A stretch of 64,000 bases of DNA from an uncultured Oscillospiraceae bacterium (GCA_934465295.1 CAKSKU010000011.1:17874-81873), one strand, 5' to 3'; positions 26,099-35,320 are shown, numbered from the stretch's first letter. Translations and numbers: made by a program. Notes: generated by a model from the sequence alone, not told the origin.

Positions 26099-28384
26099 AT
26101 GCGAATCAATATAAAGAAGATACTTGCCTGCGTTTGCTGCGCCGCAATGGTGACTTCGATGTTCACGATACCTGCTTTTTCGGATGACGATGTAGCGGAT
26201 ACCGCCGAAACAGAGGAAGCCGATGCAGAGGAAGAAGCTCCCGCTGACGAGGACTATGTCCCCCGTACAGATGAGGAAGCTCTCGCAGCTGCCGAGCTTG
26301 TTACGGAAAACGACAAGCTTGCGCTTTATGTCAACAAAAAAGAGGTAACTCTTGCACTCGTTGACAAGAACACAGGTGAGATCTGGTGGTCAAACCCCAT
26401 CAACGCCGATGGTTCATCGGGTAAAAAGGCACAGATACAGGAGCTTAAAGCCGGTATGGTGCTTACATACGGCGAACCTTCAAAGCGTAAAACTACAACT
26501 GCAAACAGCAAGGTAAAGGGCAAGGCTAAGGTGACTACTTCCAAGGACGGAATAAAGATCACTTACACCTTTAATAATGCAAAGATCAAAGTTCCCGTTA
26601 CCTACACTCTTGAAGATGATCATCTGAAGCTCAATGTCGACACCTCCGAGATCACCGAGGAGGACGGCGACAAGCTCACGACGAAGCTCTCGTTTATGAC
26701 GACCTTCGGCGCTGCAACTACTGATGAAAACGGATACTTTGTTATCCCCGACGGCAGCGGCGCACTTATCAATTTCAACAACGGCAAAACAGGTCTTAAA
26801 ACCTACTCGGGCAAGGTCTACGGCAGAGATATCACAGCCGTTCAGCAGACCGCTCCAGCAGTTACACAGCAGGTCTACCTCCCGATGTACGGTATCGTCA
26901 AGGGCAACAGCGGCATGATGGTCGTTGCGGACAAGGGCGATACAGCCGCTACTATCAATGCTTACGTTTCCGGTCAGAACAAGACCGACTACAACAGCTG
27001 CTACTTTGATTTCGAGATAAGAACAAGCGATGAATATCAGATGGGCGCAAGCAACGACAGCCCGCTTAAGGTATTTGAAAAGAGAGGCATCCTCGTTCCA
27101 GAGCTTGAAGTTCGCTACTATCCCGTTTCAAAGTCCGACAAGAGCGAAGTAAATTACGTTGATATCGCTTCAAAGTACAGAGATTACCTCACAGGCGACT
27201 ACGGCGTAACAGTCTCCGACTCCGTAAAGGACGTTCCGCTCTATGTTGACCTCTACGGCGCAGTTCTTAAAAAGGAATCCGTTCTCGGCTTCCCCGTAAC
27301 AATGCAGCACGCAGCTACAACGTTCGATGAAGCAAAGGATATCCTCACATCGCTTTCCGCAGACGGCGCAGACAGCATCGTTGCAACATACAACGAGTGG
27401 ACGACTGCCGATATCAAGGAAAAGGTCTCGGATAAAGCTAAGCCTGCTTCAAAGCTCGGCGGAAAATCCGATTTCAACAGCCTTTTGAGCTTCGCAGAAA
27501 GCAACAACATCAGCATTTATCCGAATGTTCAGAACCTCACGTTCAAGACGGGCAACGGATACTGGACGATAACCGATACGGCTATCAGAGTTTCAAATGC
27601 TTATTCCAAGCAGTTCACTTATGACCCTGCTTACGGAATTGAAAACAAATTCTACAAGGCTATGTCGCTCCTTGCTCCCGAGGCTTACACAAAGATGTTC
27701 GACAACCTCGCAAAGAGTTACAGCAAATATGGTCTTAACAATATCGCAGTCGGAACTGCTTCGACAGTTATCTACGGCGATTACGGCAGAAAGGCTACGT
27801 CGAGAGAAATGATGAAGGGTCTGGTTCAGGAGGGCTATCAGAAGCTCAGCGATCAGGTCGGTTCAGTCCTCGCAGACGGCGCAAATGCTTATGTTCTTCC
27901 CTATGTTGACAGGATCACCGATGTTCCGCTCAATTCCAGCAAGTTTGACGTTTTCGATGCTGAAATACCGCTCTATCAGATCGTTATGCACGGCATCAAG
28001 TCCTACTCAACACCTGCTGTAAACGGTCAGGCAGAGATCGGCGATGTTATCCTTTCCGCAGTTGCTGCTGGCAGCTCGCTCAACTTCGACCTTATGGCTG
28101 AAGAAGCTAACGAGCTCAAGGATACTCGCTACGATGCTTACTACTACGCAGACGCTGACTACTGGAAAGAGGACGCTGCAAGCGTTTATAAATTCGTTAA
28201 GGAAATTCTCTCCGATGTTTCTTCGGAAACTATCACGGGCTATGAGATCCTTGCGAACGGAAACACCGAAACTACCTATTCAAACGGTACTAAGATCACA
28301 GTAAACTACACAGACAGGACTGTTACCAAGGGCAGCACTACATACAGTCTGTACGATTACATCGGGAAGGAGGTCATAGGATAA
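26099..28384 (+). CDS. DUF5696 family secreted protein
   Basis: A 761-residue exported protein with a signal peptide (about residues 1-27, MVTSMFTIPAFS) and an acidic, Ala/Glu-rich linker (about 28-65). A beta-rich N-terminal domain follows (about 70-350; NTGEIWWSNP, GYFVIPDGSGALINFNNGK). The C-terminal part has a TIM-barrel-like alternation (about 380-660; YVDLYGAVLKKESVLGFP, ADSIVATYNEWT, ISIYPNVQNLTF). The overall plan resembles a glycoside-hydrolase-like protein, but I see no clear catalytic pair and the family is uncharacterised to my knowledge. It is embedded between two permease pairs, so a role in binding or processing the imported glycan outside the cell is plausible. Confidence 0.7.
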   Translation: MRINIKKILACVCCAAMVTSMFTIPAFSDDDVADTAETEEADAEEEAPADEDYVPRTDEEALAAAELVTENDKLALYVNKKEVTLALVDKNTGEIWWSNPINADGSSGKKAQIQELKAGMVLTYGEPSKRKTTTANSKVKGKAKVTTSKDGIKITYTFNNAKIKVPVTYTLEDDHLKLNVDTSEITEEDGDKLTTKLSFMTTFGAATTDENGYFVIPDGSGALINFNNGKTGLKTYSGKVYGRDITAVQQTAPAVTQQVYLPMYGIVKGNSGMMVVADKGDTAATINAYVSGQNKTDYNSCYFDFEIRTSDEYQMGASNDSPLKVFEKRGILVPELEVRYYPVSKSDKSEVNYVDIASKYRDYLTGDYGVTVSDSVKDVPLYVDLYGAVLKKESVLGFPVTMQHAATTFDEAKDILTSLSADGADSIVATYNEWTTADIKEKVSDKAKPASKLGGKSDFNSLLSFAESNNISIYPNVQNLTFKTGNGYWTITDTAIRVSNAYSKQFTYDPAYGIENKFYKAMSLLAPEAYTKMFDNLAKSYSKYGLNNIAVGTASTVIYGDYGRKATSREMMKGLVQEGYQKLSDQVGSVLADGANAYVLPYVDRITDVPLNSSKFDVFDAEIPLYQIVMHGIKSYSTPAVNGQAEIGDVILSAVAAGSSLNFDLMAEEANELKDTRYDAYYYADADYWKEDAASVYKFVKEILSDVSSETITGYEILANGNTETTYSNGTKITVNYTDRTVTKGSTTYSLYDYIGKEVIG

Positions 28385-28385
28385 A

Positions 28386-29282
28386 ATGAAACACAGACTA
28401 TCCTATGAAAAGAAGAAAGGGCTTTACGGCTACGGATTTATCGCTCTTTGGTTTATCGGCGCTCTGATGTTCTTCATCATACCCGTATGCAAATCGTTCT
28501 TCTATTCATTCAATGACGTCAGCCCGGAAACAGGCTACCTCGCAAGAAGCTGGGTGGGTATGGCAAACTACAAGAGAGCGTTCATGACCGACCCGACATT
28601 CAGACAGTATCTTGTAAGCGCACTGAAGGATATGGCGCTCAACCTTCCTATCATCGTTATTTTCTCGATGTTCGTTGCGATCATCATCAACCAGAAGTTC
28701 AAGGGCAGAGGCTTCGCAAGAGCCGTATTCTTCCTCCCCGTTATCATCGCAACAGGTCCTGTATATGCCATCATCACAGGCGACCTTAACACAAACGGAA
28801 ACAACAGCGCTGAACAGTTCTCCACAATGTTCGAGGCGGACATGGTCGACCAGCTCCTCGAATTTGTCGGAATTTACGGCTTCGGTACGCAGTTCACCGA
28901 AATGCTGACAACGGTAACATCGGATATCCTCAACCTCGTTTGGAAGTGCGGTATCCAGATCATTATCTTCCTCTCGGCACTTCAGGGTATCCCGACTTCC
29001 GCTAAGGAAGCAGCCGCTATCGAAGGCGCAACAGCTTGGGAATTCTTCTGGAAGATAACTCTTCCTTACGTTTCCCCGATGATCCTTGTAAATATCGTTT
29101 ATACCGTTATCGACTCCTTCACCGACCCGACGAACGAGGTTATGGCACGTGTGCTTGAAGTTCAGCGTGACTGGCAGTACGGCTACTCGGCATCAATGGC
29201 GTGGAGCTATTTCGGAATAATTCTTATTGCTCTCGGAATCATCTTCGCAATTATGAACAAACTCGTTTGGTACGATGATTAA
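28386..29282 (+). CDS. Sugar ABC transporter permease (MalF type), second pair
   Basis: A 298-residue six-helix permease starting one base after the DUF5696 gene. The EAA loop is SAKEAAAIEGATAWEFFWK followed by ITLPYVSP. A large extracellular loop (about residues 130-165, NGNNSAEQFSTMFEADMVDQ) separates helices 3 and 4. It is the second MalF-type subunit in the same operon, though no second binding protein is present. With the next gene it forms another potential translocation channel. Confidence 0.9.
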   Translation: MKHRLSYEKKKGLYGYGFIALWFIGALMFFIIPVCKSFFYSFNDVSPETGYLARSWVGMANYKRAFMTDPTFRQYLVSALKDMALNLPIIVIFSMFVAIIINQKFKGRGFARAVFFLPVIIATGPVYAIITGDLNTNGNNSAEQFSTMFEADMVDQLLEFVGIYGFGTQFTEMLTTVTSDILNLVWKCGIQIIIFLSALQGIPTSAKEAAAIEGATAWEFFWKITLPYVSPMILVNIVYTVIDSFTDPTNEVMARVLEVQRDWQYGYSASMAWSYFGIILIALGIIFAIMNKLVWYDD

Positions 29283-29295
29283 GGAGGCGGAATAA

Positions 29296-30357
29296 TTGGC
29301 AAGTTTAGCAAAACGCTCCGGCGCACCGTCCGAGCAGAGAAAGATCAAAGAACCTAAAATGTCCCGAAAGGAGAAAAGGGAACGCTTTAAAAAGCGCCTT
29401 GAATCCCTTACTCCCGAGGAACAGAAATACTTAAAGAGAAAAAGAGTTTTTGATGCAGTATGGCCTATCGCAAGAGGACTTATCGTATTCGGTCTTTGCT
29501 TCATCATCATCTATCCTCTCATATTTATGGTTTCCGCTGCATTCCGTCCCCGTGCGGAAATGAACGATCCGACGATCATGTGGATACCTAAGCACTTCAT
29601 TCTTTCAAATATCACCGATGCATGGAAGGCAATGGACTTCGGCAACACGCTCGTCAACACTCTTGTGCTGAATATCGGCTGTTCGATACTCCAGGTACTT
29701 ACCTGCGCACTTACGGGTTACGGCTTCGCACGATTCAAGTTCAAGGGAAAGAGCATACTCTTCTTTATCGTAATACTTATGATCCTTGTGCCTTCACAGA
29801 TCATTCTTATTCCGCAGTATATGTTCTTCCGTTACTTCAATCCATTCGGAATTTATCATGCGATCACAGGAAACTACATCAACTTCATCAACAGCGGTGT
29901 TACAATGTATTTCCCCGCACTCACAGCGAACGGTATCCGTGCAGGTCTTTTCATATTCCTGTTCAGACAGTCGTTCCGAGGACTTCCTAAGGAACTCGAA
30001 GACGCAGCATACCTTGATGGCTGCTCGCCTTTCAGAACATTCATCCAGGTAATGGTTCCGAACGCAGGCGCAACATTCCTTACAGTATTCCTCCTCTCGG
30101 TCGTTTGGTACTGGAACGATTACTATGTTTCCACATCGTTCTTCACCGACAACAAGACCGTTGCACTTATGCTCAAAAACCTCGATGCAAGCCTTGCAAG
30201 ACTTATCTTCGGCAACGAAACGCCGAATGTCCGTGAGCTTATCGTATGGATGGAAGCAGGCTGTCTTATCTCTATCCTGCCAATGCTTATCCTCTATATC
30301 TGCTTGCAGAAAAACTTCACAGAAGGTATTGCACGTTCGGGTCTTACAGGTATGTAA
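29296..30357 (+). CDS. Sugar ABC transporter permease (MalG type), second pair
   Basis: A 353-residue permease beginning at TTG 29296 behind AAGGAGGCGG. The N terminus (about residues 1-55) is highly basic and hydrophilic, like that of the first MalG-type subunit. The EAA loop reads ELEDAAYLDGCSPFRTFIQ followed by VMVPNAGA. The first helix is GLIVFGLCFIIIYPLIFMV. The gene closes the operon and is followed by a strong terminator. Two complete permease pairs in one transcript are unusual for a single substrate-binding protein. Confidence 0.9.
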   Translation: MASLAKRSGAPSEQRKIKEPKMSRKEKRERFKKRLESLTPEEQKYLKRKRVFDAVWPIARGLIVFGLCFIIIYPLIFMVSAAFRPRAEMNDPTIMWIPKHFILSNITDAWKAMDFGNTLVNTLVLNIGCSILQVLTCALTGYGFARFKFKGKSILFFIVILMILVPSQIILIPQYMFFRYFNPFGIYHAITGNYINFINSGVTMYFPALTANGIRAGLFIFLFRQSFRGLPKELEDAAYLDGCSPFRTFIQVMVPNAGATFLTVFLLSVVWYWNDYYVSTSFFTDNKTVALMLKNLDASLARLIFGNETPNVRELIVWMEAGCLISILPMLILYICLQKNFTEGIARSGLTGM

Positions 30358-30376
30358 TTCACCAAAAGCAATTCAG

Positions 30377-30409
30377 ACCGCTCTCGGGTTTTCCGAGAGC
30401 GGTTTTTTT
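30377..30409 (+). terminator. Terminator of the eight-gene ABC operon
   Basis: A ten- to eleven-base stem ACCGCTCTCGG / CCGAGAGCGGT with a short loop is followed by seven T residues. Confidence 0.9.
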
Positions 30410-30441
30410 GTTCTAAAATGTGGAAAAATTTTGGTTTTCTA

Positions 30442-30470
30442 TTGCAAACGGAAGCTCCTTTTGATATAAT
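30442..30470 (+). promoter_or_regulatory. Promoter of the lipoprotein gene at 30578
   Basis: TTGCAA (30442-30447), a 17-base spacer and TATAAT (30465-30470). A leader of about 100 bases follows. Confidence 0.6.
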
Positions 30471-30577
30471 GAAAGTGGATATAGTGTGTCCTGTTATTGA
30501 TATAGAATTTTGACAGGTCGGAAGCATTTTGAAAAAAGTTTTTAATGGTTTTATCTTATCAAAGGTGTGTGGTGTGA

Positions 30578-31384
30578 TTGAAAAAGAGCTTAAACGTCTT
30601 AATGATCTTTTTAAGCGCATTATTATTTCTTGCAAGCTGTTCCCAAAGCGATATTTCCGATAACAGCTTGGAAAATGAGCGCATGACCCCAGAGAGCCGT
30701 GCTGCCGAGACGATTTACAGCGACGCTTTCGCCGATGAAGATACTGCCGATGCAGCTAAAAATGAAATTACGGAAGAACCTGCCGACGAAAATGCTGTTG
30801 ATGCAAGCGGAACGAATGAAGATAACATCGAACGGCAAGCGGATTTGCAGTATTTCAAGGAATATCTGATTAAATTAAAGGATGATGATACATTTCTCTT
30901 ATATTATCCTAATTTGGTGATACAATTATTTGATTATGATAATGACGGGAGCAGCGATGCGCTGATATCGGAGGGGGCGTTTAACGGTACACTGTACTAT
31001 CTTATCAATAATATAAATGCTCCGCAGCTTATTTACAGCTTCAGCTCATTTGACGATGCGGAGCTGCTGTGTAATACAAACGGTTCGCAGATCATAATAA
31101 AATACACCGAAAATTACGGTCTGAACACCTACGCCGCATCTGAAACGAACTTCATTTATCTCGGGGAAAAGATAAGCGAAACAAAGCACGTTCATTTTTC
31201 GGGAACGTCAAAGCCCGAGGAATTTTACATCGAGTCGCAAGGCGAAAAAACGGTCTGCACCGAAGAAGAACTGCAAAATTCAATAATCGAAGCCGAGCAG
31301 GATACAGAGCCTTTTTCCGATCTTGAAGAATTTAAAATGACATTTGCGGATGATGGTGTTGCTATGATCGGGCTGGATCAATAA
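30578..31384 (+). CDS. Lipoprotein of unknown function with EF-hand-like DYDNDG motif
   Basis: A 268-residue protein starting at TTG 30578 with a lipoprotein signal peptide and lipobox LASC, cysteine at residue 21. An acidic Ala/Asp/Glu linker (about 25-85) leads to a beta-rich domain. FDYDNDGSSDALIS (about residues 110-123) resembles the calcium-binding DxDxDG loop found in FG-GAP and dockerin-like proteins. The protein should be anchored to the outer face of the membrane. It has its own promoter and terminator. The lipoprotein at 41892 has a similar plan (DLDGNGLDEY) and may be a distant paralogue. Confidence 0.65.
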   Translation: MKKSLNVLMIFLSALLFLASCSQSDISDNSLENERMTPESRAAETIYSDAFADEDTADAAKNEITEEPADENAVDASGTNEDNIERQADLQYFKEYLIKLKDDDTFLLYYPNLVIQLFDYDNDGSSDALISEGAFNGTLYYLINNINAPQLIYSFSSFDDAELLCNTNGSQIIIKYTENYGLNTYAASETNFIYLGEKISETKHVHFSGTSKPEEFYIESQGEKTVCTEEELQNSIIEAEQDTEPFSDLEEFKMTFADDGVAMIGLDQ

Positions 31385-31466
31385 TATATGCAGCCGAGCA
31401 GGCACATTTCCCGTAAATATTGCATCGGGAGACGAAGCTGAAAAGATGATTGATGACATATAAACC

Positions 31467-31503
31467 AAAAGCGTGAGCAGTTGATGTTCACGCTTTTATT
31501 TTT
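31467..31503 (+). terminator. Terminator of the lipoprotein gene
   Basis: Stem AAAAGCGTGA / TCACGCTTTT with an 11-base loop and a following T-rich run. Confidence 0.8.
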
Positions 31504-31537
31504 ACTGAAAGTGCTGAACGATTTGCCCATAAACCGC

Positions 31538-31566
31538 TTGTTTTTGCTTGCAGGATATGTTATAAT
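31538..31566 (+). promoter_or_regulatory. Promoter of the GH95 gene
   Basis: TTGTTT (31538-31543), a 17-base spacer and TATAAT (31561-31566), 45 bases before the start codon. Confidence 0.55.
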
Positions 31567-31611
31567 TTTAATAAAACAACCCGTCTTGCTCGGGACACAT
31601 CGGAGGATATT

Positions 31612-33882
31612 ATGAAGAACTTTTCGGAATTATTATGGTATAAAGCACCTGCCGCAAACTGGGACGAGGCTCTGCCTGTCGGAAACGGCCGCATCGGCGG
31701 TATGATATTCGGCAGAACGGACGATGAGCTTATCCAGATGAACGAGGACAGCATCTGGTCGGGCGGCTTCCGTTACAGAAACAACCCCAAGGCGAAGGAA
31801 AATCTCGGAAAAATACGCAAGCTTATCGCAGACGGCAGAATAACCGAGGCGCAGAAGCTCTGCGAGGACGCTTTTTACGGCAGAAACGAGCAGCAGCGCC
31901 ATTATCACCCTATGGGCGACCTGCATATCCTCCAAAGCGGCTGCGAAAATGCCGAAAACTACAAGAGAAGCCTTGATATTTCCACAGCAGTCGCAAAAAC
32001 CGAGTGGACAAGCGGCGGAGTGGACTTTTCCCGTGAGATCTTCGTTTCGGCGCCGGATAATGTTATGGTTATCCACTTCACAGCGAGCGAAAAGGCGAAA
32101 ATAACCTTTGAAGCTTTCATCGACGGCTCAGATGACGACTATGACAAGAACGAAGCCTACGATGCCTCGACTCTGCTCTTCACAGTTACGGACGGAATAC
32201 CCTATGCGACAGCGGTAACAATAAAAACAGTCGGCGGCAGCGGAGAAACGGACGCTACAAGGATAAGGGTAAACGGTGCGGACGAAGCGATTATAACAAT
32301 AGCCTGCCGAACGGCTTTCCGCACGGGTAATTACGAAAAAACAGCTTTGAACGAAGCTAAGACTGCACAGCGCAAGTCCTATGAAATGCTTCTCGAACGC
32401 CATATTAGCGACTATAAAAAGCTTTATGACCGTGTGAATTTTGAGCTTTGCGACAACAGCGGCGGAAATTCGGCTTTGCCAACGAATGAAAGACTTGAAA
32501 AGTTCAAAAACGGCGGAAATGACAACAAGCTTGCCGAGATGTACTTCAATTTCTCACGCTATCTTATGATAAGCGGTTCCCGTGAGGGTACACTTCCGCT
32601 CAATCTTCAGGGAATATGGAACAAGGATATGTGGCCTGCATGGGGCGGAAAATACACTATTAACATCAACACCGAGATGAACTACTGGGGTGCAGAGATA
32701 CAAAATCTTCCCGAGTGCCACACACCGCTTTTTGACCACATCGAGCGAATGAGGGAGAACGGACGGATCACCGCCCGTGAGATGTACGGCTGCAAGGGAA
32801 TGGTCTGCCACCACAACACCGATATCTGGGGTGACACGGCTCCGCAGGACAGGTGGATGCCTGCAACGGTATGGCCGATGGGTCTTGCGTGGCTCTGTCT
32901 GCACATCTACGAACACTACAAATTTACGCAGGATAAGGATTTCCTTGCCGACAAGTACGATACGCTGAAAGAAGCAGCTGAATTCTTCGAGGATTACCTC
33001 ATCGAGAATGAAAAGGGACAGCTTGTGACAAGTCCGTCAACTTCGCCCGAGAATACATACCTCACCAAGACGGGCGAGCAGGGTTCGCTCTGCCAGGGTC
33101 CTTCAATGGACAGTCAGATACTTTACAGCCTTTTCACGGCGGTTGCGGAAAGTGCCGATATTCTCGGCATTGATAAAGATTACGCCGAAACGATGCGGAA
33201 GCTCCGTTCACGTCTGCCTAAGCCCGAGATAGGCAAGTACGGTCAGGTAATGGAATGGGCGGAGGATTATGACGAGGTAGAACCGGGACATCGCCATATC
33301 TCGCAGCTTTTTGCGCTCTATCCTGCTGATATGATATCGCTCCGCAAAACGCCCGAGCTTGCAAAGGCTGCAACCGCAACGCTCGACCGCAGACTTTCCC
33401 ACGGCGGCGGTCACACGGGTTGGTCGAGAGCATGGATAATCAATATGTGGGCAAGGCTCGGCAGGGGAGAAAAGGTCGGCGAAAATGTCCGCGCGCTCCT
33501 CTCGAACTCGACTTCGATAAATATGTTTGATATGCACCCACCGTTCCAGATAGACGGCAACTTCGGCGGCGGTGCAGGCATTGCCGAAGCACTCGTTCAG
33601 AGCCACAGCGGCGAGATAAACGTTCTCCCTGCGCTCCCCGAGGAATGGGAAAGCGGCTCTCTTTACGGTGTAAGAGCAAGAGGCGGCTTTGAGCTTGATT
33701 TTGAATGGGAAAAGGGTAAGATAACAAAGCTTTCCATAACTTCACTCGTGGGAAACACTTGCACAATTGTCGGCAGCGGAATCAAAGTCGTATGTGACGG
33801 CAATAATGTCAATGCTGCGGAAAAGGACGGCGCTGTTTCGTTCGCATCGGAAAAGGGAAAGACATACTGTGTTGCATTTTGA
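31612..33882 (+). CDS. GH95 family glycoside hydrolase (alpha-L-fucosidase or alpha-L-galactosidase)
   Basis: A 756-residue protein with no signal peptide, so cytoplasmic. The start has the GH95 signature WDEALPVGNGRIGGMIFG and ELIQMNEDSIWSGG. The (alpha/alpha)6 barrel carries the catalytic elements: the asparagine-bearing CHHNTDIWGDTAP, SPSTSPENTY with the acid glutamate, and PFQIDGNFGGGAGIAE with the aspartate that activates water together with asparagine. The C-terminal beta domain ends RARGGFELDFEWEKGKI. GH95 enzymes remove alpha-1,2-linked L-fucose or L-galactose by inversion. Which sugar is used cannot be told by eye. A ribosome site CGGAGGA precedes the start and no other sugar-specific gene is in the transcript. 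Confidence 0.9.
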   Translation: MKNFSELLWYKAPAANWDEALPVGNGRIGGMIFGRTDDELIQMNEDSIWSGGFRYRNNPKAKENLGKIRKLIADGRITEAQKLCEDAFYGRNEQQRHYHPMGDLHILQSGCENAENYKRSLDISTAVAKTEWTSGGVDFSREIFVSAPDNVMVIHFTASEKAKITFEAFIDGSDDDYDKNEAYDASTLLFTVTDGIPYATAVTIKTVGGSGETDATRIRVNGADEAIITIACRTAFRTGNYEKTALNEAKTAQRKSYEMLLERHISDYKKLYDRVNFELCDNSGGNSALPTNERLEKFKNGGNDNKLAEMYFNFSRYLMISGSREGTLPLNLQGIWNKDMWPAWGGKYTININTEMNYWGAEIQNLPECHTPLFDHIERMRENGRITAREMYGCKGMVCHHNTDIWGDTAPQDRWMPATVWPMGLAWLCLHIYEHYKFTQDKDFLADKYDTLKEAAEFFEDYLIENEKGQLVTSPSTSPENTYLTKTGEQGSLCQGPSMDSQILYSLFTAVAESADILGIDKDYAETMRKLRSRLPKPEIGKYGQVMEWAEDYDEVEPGHRHISQLFALYPADMISLRKTPELAKAATATLDRRLSHGGGHTGWSRAWIINMWARLGRGEKVGENVRALLSNSTSINMFDMHPPFQIDGNFGGGAGIAEALVQSHSGEINVLPALPEEWESGSLYGVRARGGFELDFEWEKGKITKLSITSLVGNTCTIVGSGIKVVCDGNNVNAAEKDGAVSFASEKGKTYCVAF

Positions 33883-33899
33883 TGAAATTGTGGTATAAT
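33872..33899 (+). promoter_or_regulatory. Candidate promoter of the Rpn-type nuclease gene
   Basis: TTGCAT (33872-33877) with a 16-base spacer to TATAAT (33894-33899), which is preceded by TGG giving an extended -10. It overlaps the 3' end of the GH95 gene. Confidence 0.5.
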
Positions 33900-33927
33900 A
33901 TGATCAGATAAAAAGGAGGGAAAGCTT

Positions 33928-34806
33928 ATGGCACGAAATGTAATTTCCGCAAAGCTTGATATAATCTTCAAGAAAATTTTTACGGAAAATGAGGATATGC
34001 TCCATTCATTTGTAGCAAGTATGCTTGAAATTCCGCAGGAGCGCATCAAAGAGATCAAAATAACAAACCCCGAGCTTCCGCCCGAAACCCTTGCAGGAAA
34101 ATTCAGCCGTCTTGACCTTAGCCTTAAAGTAGATGATAAGCTTGTTAATGTCGAGATACAGGTCAAAAACGATGCGGACTACCGTGACAGAACGCTTTTC
34201 TACTGGGCAAAGCTGTATTCGTCCGAGCTGAAAAGCGGCGAGGAGTACAGCGAACTCAAACAGACCATTACAATAAATATCATCAACTTTAATATGTTCA
34301 GTACGGACGATTATCACACCGAGGTTGCCGCAATGATAAAGGGTACGGGTGAGGTTTTCTCCGACAAGTTCAGCATACACTTCTTTGAGTTGAAAAAGGT
34401 CGGCAGAAAGCCAAACCCCGACAACAGCCGTGAGCTGTGGCTGCAGTTCATAAACGCAGACAGTGAGGAGGAATTTGAGATGATCAGTCAGACTAACGTT
34501 CCTATTATGAAAAAAGCCGTAAATGTTATCTATGATATGTCCGAGGACACAAAAATAAGAGAGATAGCCCGTCTGCGTGAAAAGGCACTCCATGATGAAG
34601 CGTCAGCGCTTAAAAATGCCAAGGAAGAGGGTAAAGAAGAGGGCAGAGCGGAAGGCAGAGCAGAAGGCAGAGCGGAAGGCAGAGCAGAAGGCAGAGCAGA
34701 AGGCGAGGCAAATGGTATTGCCAAGGAAAAAGCCAGTGTTATAAGCAAAATGAGAGCTAACGGCTTTACCGACGAACAGATCAGAAAAATATATCCGGAG
34801 AGTTGA
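33928..34806 (+). CDS. Rpn-family PD-(D/E)XK nuclease (recombination-promoting nuclease/putative transposase)
   Basis: A 292-residue protein. The nuclease core shows KLDIIFKKIFTENEDML, then SRLDLSLKV with the D, VNVEIQVKND with the ExQ of the PD-(D/E)XK site, and YRDRTLFYWAKLYSSEL. A regulatory tail (about residues 205-292) begins DTKIREIARLREKALHDEAS and contains five GRAE repeats encoded by 12-base units, ending in ANGFTDEQIRKIYPES. Rpn proteins are DNA endonucleases implicated in recombination, phage defence or horizontal transfer. An extended -10 promoter and GGAGGGAAAG ribosome site precede it. A second partial tail copy lies directly downstream. Confidence 0.85.
   Translation: MARNVISAKLDIIFKKIFTENEDMLHSFVASMLEIPQERIKEIKITNPELPPETLAGKFSRLDLSLKVDDKLVNVEIQVKNDADYRDRTLFYWAKLYSSELKSGEEYSELKQTITINIINFNMFSTDDYHTEVAAMIKGTGEVFSDKFSIHFFELKKVGRKPNPDNSRELWLQFINADSEEEFEMISQTNVPIMKKAVNVIYDMSEDTKIREIARLREKALHDEASALKNAKEEGKEEGRAEGRAEGRAEGRAEGRAEGEANGIAKEKASVISKMRANGFTDEQIRKIYPES
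34642..34701 (+). repeat. Five tandem 12-base units inside the Rpn tail
   Basis: Units alternate between GGCAGAGCGGAA and GGCAGAGCAGAA and encode GRAE. Loss or gain of units keeps the reading frame, so it changes tail length and not expression. Confidence 0.9.
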
Positions 34807-34808
34807 GT

Positions 34809-35009
34809 ATGGTAAAAATCACTTATGATACATCGGAGGAAACAAGGATAAAAGAGATAGCCCGTCTGCGTGAAAAAGCACTCCACGATGAAGCGTCAGC
34901 ACTGAAACACGCAAGGGAAGAAGGCAGAGCCGAAGAAAGAGCCTATTCAATAAAACGAATGCGTTCTCTCGGATATACCGAGGAGCAGATCAAGGCGGTA
35001 TTCGGCTAA
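34809..35009 (+). pseudogene. Duplicated C-terminal tail of an Rpn-family protein
   Basis: A 66-codon frame starting two bases after the Rpn stop, behind GGAGAG. Its product matches the tail of the preceding protein closely: TRIKEIARLREKALHDEAS against TKIREIARLREKALHDEAS, then a shortened GRAE region (one unit) and SLGYTEEQIKAVFG against NGFTDEQIRKIYPE. The catalytic core is missing. It could be a remnant of a deleted paralogue or a small separately translated regulator. The intact frame and ribosome site leave the second option open. Confidence 0.65.
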
Positions 35010-35034
35010 GACATAATTGAAAGGAGATCGCACT

Positions 35035-35235
35035 ATGAGCAATGACAAAAGATTCATAAAGGTTTATTCCAAGGGTGCAATGGAGGGCTGTGAGATATGG
35101 GTCGATACCGAAACGGGTGTGAACTATTTCTACCATTTCTCGGGCTATTCGGGCGGACTGACTCCGCTGCTTGACAGTGACGGCAAGCCTGTCGTAAGCT
35201 CACGTTCGGAGATAGATGCACTCTTAGACAGGTAA
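35035..35235 (+). CDS. DUF6440 family small protein
   Basis: A 66-residue protein starting at ATG 35035, placed nine bases after GAAAGGAGA. The sequence RFIKVYSKGAMEGCEIWVD, TGVNYFYHFSGYSGGLTPLL and DSDGKPVV fits the small DUF6440 family, as I remember it. Such proteins are common in Firmicutes, sometimes beside phage or mobile genes, and have no known function. It may be transcribed with the Rpn nuclease upstream. It has no signal peptide or membrane segment. Confidence 0.7.
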   Translation: MSNDKRFIKVYSKGAMEGCEIWVDTETGVNYFYHFSGYSGGLTPLLDSDGKPVVSSRSEIDALLDR

Positions 35236-35291
35236 ATCGTTTACAATTCTAAACATTTTATGACTTATACCTTTAAGTCTGAAAATTACAG

Positions 35292-35320
35292 TTGATTTTT
35301 CTTTTTAAATAATGTATAAT
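35292..35320 (+). promoter_or_regulatory. Promoter of the GH130 gene
   Basis: TTGATT (35292-35297), a 17-base spacer and TATAAT (35315-35320), followed by a leader of about 50 bases and a GAAAGGCGG ribosome site. Confidence 0.65.

Noticed and set aside
31385..31466. Possible frameshifted continuation of the lipoprotein at 30578 (ending ASGDEAEKMIDDI)
   Set aside because: A +1 shift would add about 26 plausible residues before the terminator, but there is no homologue in view to show the longer form is ancestral. The annotated stop was kept.
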